Below are positions 58,213-64,000 of a DNA stretch of 64,000 nucleotides, piece by piece. The notes under the pieces were generated by a model. It saw only the letters and a program-made list of their open reading frames with translations. It ran no database searches and had not been told where the DNA came from. The translations under genes and the position numbers were made by a program. How positions within the stretch are numbered: position 1 is the first letter of the stretch; each line of letters starts with the position of its first letter. The stretch comes from Delphinapterus leucas (taxonomy: Eukaryota; Chordata; Mammalia; Artiodactyla; Monodontidae): NCBI RefSeq assembly GCF_002288925.2, contig NW_022098076.1, forward strand, positions 63,419,640 through 63,483,639, in the 5' to 3' direction.

Positions 58213-59560
58213 GAAGTGGGGGTACTGTTCAAACTTGTTTCTAGTTAAGGCAAAAATTAGAAAGATGCAATATCAAAATATACTGAACTAAATCATTCTA
58301 TATTTGTTGGTAGTATAGCTCTTTTGAGTGGAGAGAACTTTGGTTGCATGTTCTGGAAGATCAATTATCCTCTTCTGTCAGCCTGGTACTGTTAGGCCAA
58401 GCAACCTCTTTATTTTAAAGGAGAAAAATAAAATGCCCACAAAACGAAATCATGCTTCCTTATCCTGAAAAATGGACCAACTATCTATAGTCCATATTTA
58501 TTGTCCCTTCTTTTATACAGAATAGAGTGAGGTCAAAAGAGTGGTTCTTGTCCCCAAGATGCTTATAATCTTAAGAGAAATGAGGATTTATAGAAACACT
58601 TGTATTATAAGTAGACTAGAATAACTGATATATTAATCATACTACCAATATGAAGAGGGAATACAGAGGAAACAATGACACATTCTGCTTGAGGAAGTTG
58701 GGGAAGGCTTAAGGAGGATGTAGTATGTGAGCTGAAACTTTAAAAATTAAAAGCAGTTCATTAGATGGAGGCCTGTTGAGGAGCTTATAGCTACACACTT
58801 AATACACTGAGCCTAGAAATAAAGTTTCCACTTACTGTGCCTTGCAAGCATTGTAAGAGTTATTTTCCTCAAGTCAGTGATGTATGATGCAGAAAAATAG
58901 AAGTGAACTTTACCAAAGGAAATGTGTGTTACATTATGTCACATGAAAGGTCAGTTGTTGCCTAGATATTTTTTAGATTTCTGTGCCCTGATTGCCGCAA
59001 GAGCCAATGAAGTTTTGGTTGTTGCCCAGATGATTGGTTTTTTGTTTTGTTTGTTGGTTTTTTTCTGGTCACACAACTGTAAAATAGAGTTCAAGGCTGT
59101 CTATAGTTTAAAGACTGATAACTTCCTAAGACACACTTCAACTTTGGAAGACATAATGGTAAATTAGTTCTTTACATCTTGTAGAGCCTTATACATTATA
59201 TTTTTTTTCAGATTTTCAAAAATTTTATTCTATTTAATTTTATTTTTAAAGCTTATTTATAGTAAGATAGTTGGACAAGATTAAAAAAAAAGAAATAATG
59301 GTCTGTTTAGATCTGACTTTAAATTATATGGGAATCAAACTTGTTCTTTGCCATCATACTTGTTTTGGGACCCCACTAGATTCTCATTTCCTTGACTGTT
59401 TTATTTCCTCAACTGATACATTCCTCCCTATCAGCAGTCTTCTGGTATCATTTCCTTATTTGCCTCCCTAGACTTTGAAACCGATCCTTTTGACCACGCT
59501 CACTTTTGGATCACTATAGAATCAATTGGAGTTGGCCTTACTGTCCTTCTCTTGTAAAGC
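58213..59560. other. Unique sequence, possible L2 piece
   Basis: Mostly unrecognised. About 58535-58760 has an antisense L2-like look ('caagatgcttataatcttaag', 'gaaggcttaaggaggatg'), but this is weak. The 81-codon frame at 58922-59167 shows no similarity. Confidence 0.35.
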
Positions 59561-59566
59561 TCAGAG

Positions 59567-59569
59567 ATA

Positions 59570-59585
<16 letters not shown>
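59567..59585 (+). repeat. (AT)n microsatellite at a SINE tail
   Basis: A short pure AT run directly joins the T-run of the next SINE. Confidence 0.95.
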
Positions 59586-59603
<18 letters not shown>

Positions 59604-59798
59604 TTTGCGTTACGTGGGCCTCTCACTGTTGTGGCCTCTCCCGTTGCAGAGCACAGGCTCCGGACGCGCAGGCTCAGCGGCCATGGCTCACAGGCCTAGC
59701 CGCTCCGCGGCATGTGGGATCTTCCCGGACCGGGGCACGAACCCGCGTCCCCTGCATCGGCAGGCGGACTCTCAACCACTGCGCCACCAGGGAAGCCC
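59586..59798 (-). mobile_element. CHR-2-like SINE
   Basis: A complete minus-strand copy with about 20 T residues on the left. The flanks TCAGAGATAT (59561-59570) and TCAGCTATATA (59799-59809) are probably the target-site duplication, blurred by growth of the AT run. Confidence 0.92.
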
Positions 59799-59983
59799 TC
59801 AGCTATATACTGCATAGTTCTGCAACATTTCGTGTGAGCGTTCATAATGGAGAGAAGGTAAATGTTAGCTTAGTCTGCAGCTCCAGCTCTTACAAACTTC
59901 TCAAGCCACTTGCCGTTTATCTTTTGCTACCACCACCCTATGGAGACTTTTGCTGCTAATAGCAGCTCCCTAGTGTTATAGTT

Positions 59984-60212
59984 GAGCGGTCCCCAACCTT
60001 TTTGGCACCAGGCACCAGTTTCAGGGAAGACAATTTTTCCACGGACGGTGGGGTGGGGGGATGGTTCAGGTGGTAATGAGAGTGATGGGGAGTGATGGCG
60101 AGCGGCAGATGAAGCTTCGCTCGCTCATCTGCCACTCACCTCCTGCTGTGAGGCCGGGTTTCTAACAGGGCGGACTGGTACCGGTCTGCGGCTCGGGGGT
60201 TGGGGACCCCTG
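59984..60212 (+). mobile_element. MER1-like hAT element, internally deleted
   Basis: It begins GAGCGGTCCCCAACCTTTTT and ends GGTTGGGGACCCCTG. An exact 8-base duplication TTATAGTT lies at 59976-59983 and 60213-60220. Its ends match those of the 622-base element at 52.7 kb, but the middle, including the hairpin, is missing. It is therefore a short subfamily of the same transposon. Confidence 0.92.
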
Positions 60213-60220
60213 TTATAGTT

Positions 60221-62234
60221 ATTGAATTAATCCTGTCCTACATGACTTGCAGAAAGCTTTGACTTTGTTGACCCCTGATTCCTTAAAGCAATCTCTTCCC
60301 TTGACTTCCAAAGCACCGCAGTTTTCTTACTACCCACATTGATTCTCCTTTTCAGTCTCCTTCTAGGACTTCCTATGCTCACCCCCTTCCCATTATCAAG
60401 GGGACTCAGCACTCAGTCTTATGTCTTTTCCCACTCTATGTATCTTCCCATGGTGACTCCATTAAAATCTCTGGCTTCAAATGTATTTTATAAGCTTATG
60501 ACTCCCAAATTTATTGCCATTTTTGAAACATTAGCTGATATATCTCAGTATTTCCTGTTCCCCATTGGTTTACCACTCAACAAAAATAAAAACAAAACCC
60601 AAAATGCAAAGTAGCAGATTTTTCTAGGTTCACAAGTCTTGGGAGGAAGTGACAAGACTTCAATGAGGAAATAGCTGCATGGTGTATCTAGGCAGACATG
60701 GTTTGGACACTTGAATCAATGTTCCCCTGATTTGTCTCCAAAATAATTGTGTGGGACTACAAAACTGTGAGATACTGGCATGAGGAGAAACCTTAGAGAT
60801 ATTCTTTCATCTATTTTACAGGTGAATAGTAAGTGGCAGAGATAGTACTAGAACCCAAATCATCCAGAGATGCTCTACCTGCTGCCATCTCAGGACCTAA
60901 TAATGTGGTACTCTTCCCCTAAATCTGAGTGAGTTTAAGGATATCAAGAGAAATCCCTGTTTCTATATAGACAGAATAATAACTAATAGGTGATCCCAGG
61001 AGATTTCAGTTATATTAGTTGTTACAATTGGTTTATAACAATATAACGTCGCACATGTTGAAACTTTAATAGCAATGTATATATGTGTGTGCGAAAAAGA
61101 CACTAGTAAGAGAAACTTGGAAACTTTTTACTCTAATCGTATGCCTACTTTTAGCCAGTGTTTATGGAGGCCAACATTATTCCTCTTCGGTAACTGTATT
61201 TCCCTGTTTTCTCCAAGGGTCATGTGAAAGACTGTGTATAATTCAGAAGAGTTATTTCTACATTGAGAAAAAAATACCTCATATTTAAATCAATTCAAGT
61301 CTCTTCCTGACGTCTAGGCTGTATCTAGGACACATCTGGACGTTTGGAAGCATCCAAATTTGACTGAGTTTTCTAGTTTTCAACAGAATATTTAGTAAAT
61401 AAAAGAATGAGGAACTTATACTAATCATTGTTTTTTTAAAGGCAAGAGCATGTCAGTGGAGCCTATATCACTATAGCGCAGCCGTTATTTCTTGTCATAC
61501 ATCAGACTTGCCCCACTTTAGTGGAGGAGGCTGACATTCAACGGGTGTGGTTTCTGAGGTTGACACATGGCCTTGCCATGACTTAAAATAGCTCTCTCTG
61601 GTTGCCAGATGGCCTGGGGAAGCACCAAACACAAGCCTCATTGACCATAGAACTTGGTGTCTTAGGACTGAAAGCTCTTTCAGGATACCTTTTAAGTTTC
61701 TGTTTTTAAATATCTGGAGCATTTCAAGCCTTAAACCAAGATCTGGCTCCTCTTCTCCTCCTACCTTTAGTGAAAACAGAGGGTACGAATTGATTTGGGG
61801 CACAGAAAGTGAATGCTGACATTTCAGCATTCCCCTGAGAACACATTATTAGTCATTAACTACTTTCCAGAAGAAAGTCTCCCTTCTTCAGCCTAAATCC
61901 TTTGGAAATTGTGTGAATAAGAGATGTGGAGAAACCTCATGGGGAGCCTATTCTGAGAGTCTGCGATATGTACCTTAAGGTACCTGGCAGGGGTGGAGGA
62001 AGCAGCCTCATATATACTCTTCAGGTCCAATTCCCCATTGTGTGTAGATGCATAAAATGCAATTTACTTCCAGTTATTGAATGATAATGTCTTGAAAATG
62101 AGAAAAACAGCCATTTTGAAGGAAAAGTCAAAGAGCATTATTTAGGGAAGGGAATTACTTTTCCTTCTTATAGAATGGAAAAATGAGATAAATTGGTTTG
62201 AAAAGAGGAAAATAAATATATTGTAAGGAAGATT
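60221..62234. other. Unique sequence, nothing recognised
   Basis: About 2 kb without recognised repeats. The 111-codon minus-strand frame at 61495-61830 has no known similarity. Confidence 0.4.
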
Positions 62235-62470
62235 TTATTTATCAAACATTTATTGAGTACCTGCTACATGCCAGAGATAGTTCTAGGCTCTGGATATATA
62301 ATAGTCAGTGGACTAGGCCTCATGGGCTTCCCACTCTAGTGGAAGGGATGGCAGGAGACCTAACCCAGTGTGTGTGTGTTTGTGTGTGTGTGAAGAGGAA
62401 TCAAAGGACATTCCCCTAAAGAGGTGATGTTTAAGCCAAGACTTGAAAGAGGTTAGATGGACAAAGTCCT
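62235..62470 (-). repeat. L2 LINE 3' fragment, antisense
   Basis: The antisense L2 terminus 'aacatttattgagtacctgc' leads into 'catgccagagatagttctagg' and then 'gaggtgatgtttaagccaaga'. It contains the (GT)n run at 62368-62392. Confidence 0.8.
62368..62392 (+). repeat. (GT)n microsatellite
   Basis: A GT run with one TT interruption, inside the L2 fragment. Confidence 0.95.
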
Positions 62471-62839
62471 CAGTTTAGTTTGGCTTCATTTTCAATGATC
62501 CTGTTACAAAACAAGACAAAAATTCAGTTCTAGATCTTTTATTTTTCCTACCCATTGATGGTTGCCTGTCAGAGATACAATTCTAATTTCAACAGGAGAT
62601 AATTCGATTGCTATCTCTTTTTCTAACCCTTTCATAGACATTTATTTCTTGTATCCCCCTTGGCAACCACAAGTCTGTTCTCTATGTGGGATGATGTCTT
62701 AATAGTCTCTGTTCAGATACAATATAGCTCTATGATGAGTAACCAAAGAACTCAAGATGGATGAAGAAAAAAAAAATAGCTGCTTTCACAGCATCATCTT
62801 GCATTGAGAAAAGTATATCAAAATATCCTTCTTCCCATA
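62471..62839. other. Unique sequence, nothing recognised
   Basis: No repeat or gene was recognised between the two L2 fragments. Confidence 0.4.
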
Positions 62840-63000
62840 CAATTTATTCAATCCTTAACAAACTTATTGAGCATCTACCACGTGCAGGCCCTGTGTTTGT
62901 CATGGAGATACGATGGTGAGCAAAATAGACATTGTACTGGCTCTTGTGGAGTGTATAGTCTGATGGAGGAAGACAGACTTCATATAAATAATCACTCAGG
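62840..63000 (-). repeat. L2 LINE 3' fragment, antisense
   Basis: 'acaaacttattgagcatctacc', 'gcaggccctgtgtttgtcatgg' and 'agatacgatggtgagcaaaa' fit the antisense L2 3' UTR. Confidence 0.75.
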
Positions 63001-63067
63001 TATCTAGTTCCTAAGTCTATCAAAAGAGACAATGTAGGTAAAAACATTGAAATAAAAGATTTTAGCT

Positions 63068-63335
63068 GGGACTTCCCTGGTGGTGCTGTGGTTAAGAATC
63101 CGCCTGCCAGTGCAGGGGACATGGGTTCGATCCCTGTTCTGGGAAGATCCCACATGCCGCGGAGCAACTAAGCCCGCGAGCCACAGCTACTGAGCCCGCG
63201 TGCTGCAATTACTGAAGCCCGTGTGCCTAGACCCCCTGCTCTACAACAAGAGAAGCCCTTGCTCTCGTAACTAGAGAAAGCCTGTGCACAGCAACGAAGA
63301 CCCAACACGACCAAAAAATAAATTAAAAAAAAAAA
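63068..63335 (+). mobile_element. CHR-1-like long SINE, sense
   Basis: The only sense-strand copy of the long type here. The B box GGTTCGATCC at 63124-63133 fits the tRNA consensus. The A box TGGTGCTGTGG at 63081-63091 has one change, A to T. The body is followed by an A-rich tail. A 9-base duplication ATTTTAGCT lies at 63059-63067 and 63336-63344. Confidence 0.94.
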
Positions 63336-63344
63336 ATTTTAGCT

Positions 63345-64000
63345 AAATATAGCAGGAAAGTTTAAAGTTTTGTTCAATTTTTGGCTGTAACTCATGGTTT
63401 CTTCCTCTCTTCCCCTCATCCTCCTGCAATAATTATTTAAACTTAAGACTTCTGTAGTAAAAATATCATAAATTATTGTTTATTTTGGTTATTTTATTAC
63501 TTGGCTTGCCTCGATGGCCAATGGCAAAATGCATTTTGGGGTAAACACCAGTCTGATTTACCCCCGAGTTGTTTTCCAATATTTAGTGAGTCAGAATTCC
63601 AGTTTTTCAGGGAATTTTTGGAGCTCTGAAAAATTATCAACATCCATAATCAGGGGTGTATATTCTTGCACATTAAGAATATGAAAGGACAAATAGCTAC
63701 AGAGGTATAAAATATGATTAACAGTCATTTGCACTGCTATCCACATGTCAGGAAGACTACTCTTAGAAGCTTATGAAGTAATTATACGTAGCCCAACATA
63801 TTTTTTTCTGGCTCCAGATCTAAGAAAATAACTTAAAATAACTTTTAATTTTTTTAGTATTAGAAGGTAGACACTGGAGGAGCAAACTAACCTCTTTAAT
63901 ATGGCAGGACAACATACTACTAGTCAGTTGATGTTTCATAGTTTCCTTTGAAATTTTTGGACATAAATTAGAAAAAAATCCCAGAATTAATTTCTTTTCT
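63345..64000. other. Unique sequence, nothing recognised
   Basis: AT-rich sequence to the window edge, with no recognised repeat or coding frame. Confidence 0.45.

Overview
The window is a stretch of mammalian nuclear DNA without a recognisable functional gene, built almost entirely from transposable-element remains in unique sequence. The short SINEs carry a tRNA-derived head with a Pol III A box and B box. They fall into two types: a short one ending in a GCGGTACGC-like motif plus poly(A), and a longer one. They match the CHR-type SINEs of cetartiodactyls, and the number of the short (CHR-2-like) type points to a cetacean. This is inference from recalled family sequences, not from a search. 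No intact protein-coding gene, tRNA, rRNA or CRISPR array was seen, and the long open frames are L1 ORF1/ORF2 remains or chance frames.

Layout. 1-5.1 kb: mostly unique, two MIR copies and a broken RPL38 retropseudogene. 6.0-10.2 kb: antisense L1 3' ends, a sense L1 ORF2 fragment, a CHR-2 and a CHR-1-like SINE carrying a nested CHR-2. 10.2-16.5 kb: MIR, an L2 reverse-transcriptase remnant, an L1 endonuclease fragment split by a CHR-2, and an MLT1-type LTR. 17-20.7 kb: an opposed (GT)n/(CA)n pair, old L1 and L2, an antisense MLT1-type LTR and two CHR-2 copies, one internally deleted. 20.7-28.2 kb: largely unique. 28.6-35.7 kb: a near full-length L1 on the minus strand with a 14-bp target-site duplication. 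35.8-47.6 kb: SINEs, MIR, L1 and L2 pieces, an MLT1-type LTR and an unidentified coding-like minus-strand segment. 47.8-49.9 kb: an L1 with its 5' half but no 3' end. 52.6-53.6 kb: nested hAT elements. 55.1-58.2 kb: a minus-strand L1 whose far end carries an inverted copy of the L1 3' terminus. 59.5-64 kb: CHR-2, a second MER1-like element, L2 fragments and a sense CHR-1-like SINE.

The elements do not form a pathway. What the window records is an insertion history, readable from nesting and target-site duplications: MIR, L2, MER5A and MLT1 first, then older L1, then CHR-1-like SINEs, then the younger L1s and CHR-2 SINEs. Exact or near-exact duplications were found by eye for twelve elements. 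I see no convincing novel biological system. The most unusual structure is the L1 at 55.1-58.2 kb with L1 3' termini facing outward at both ends.
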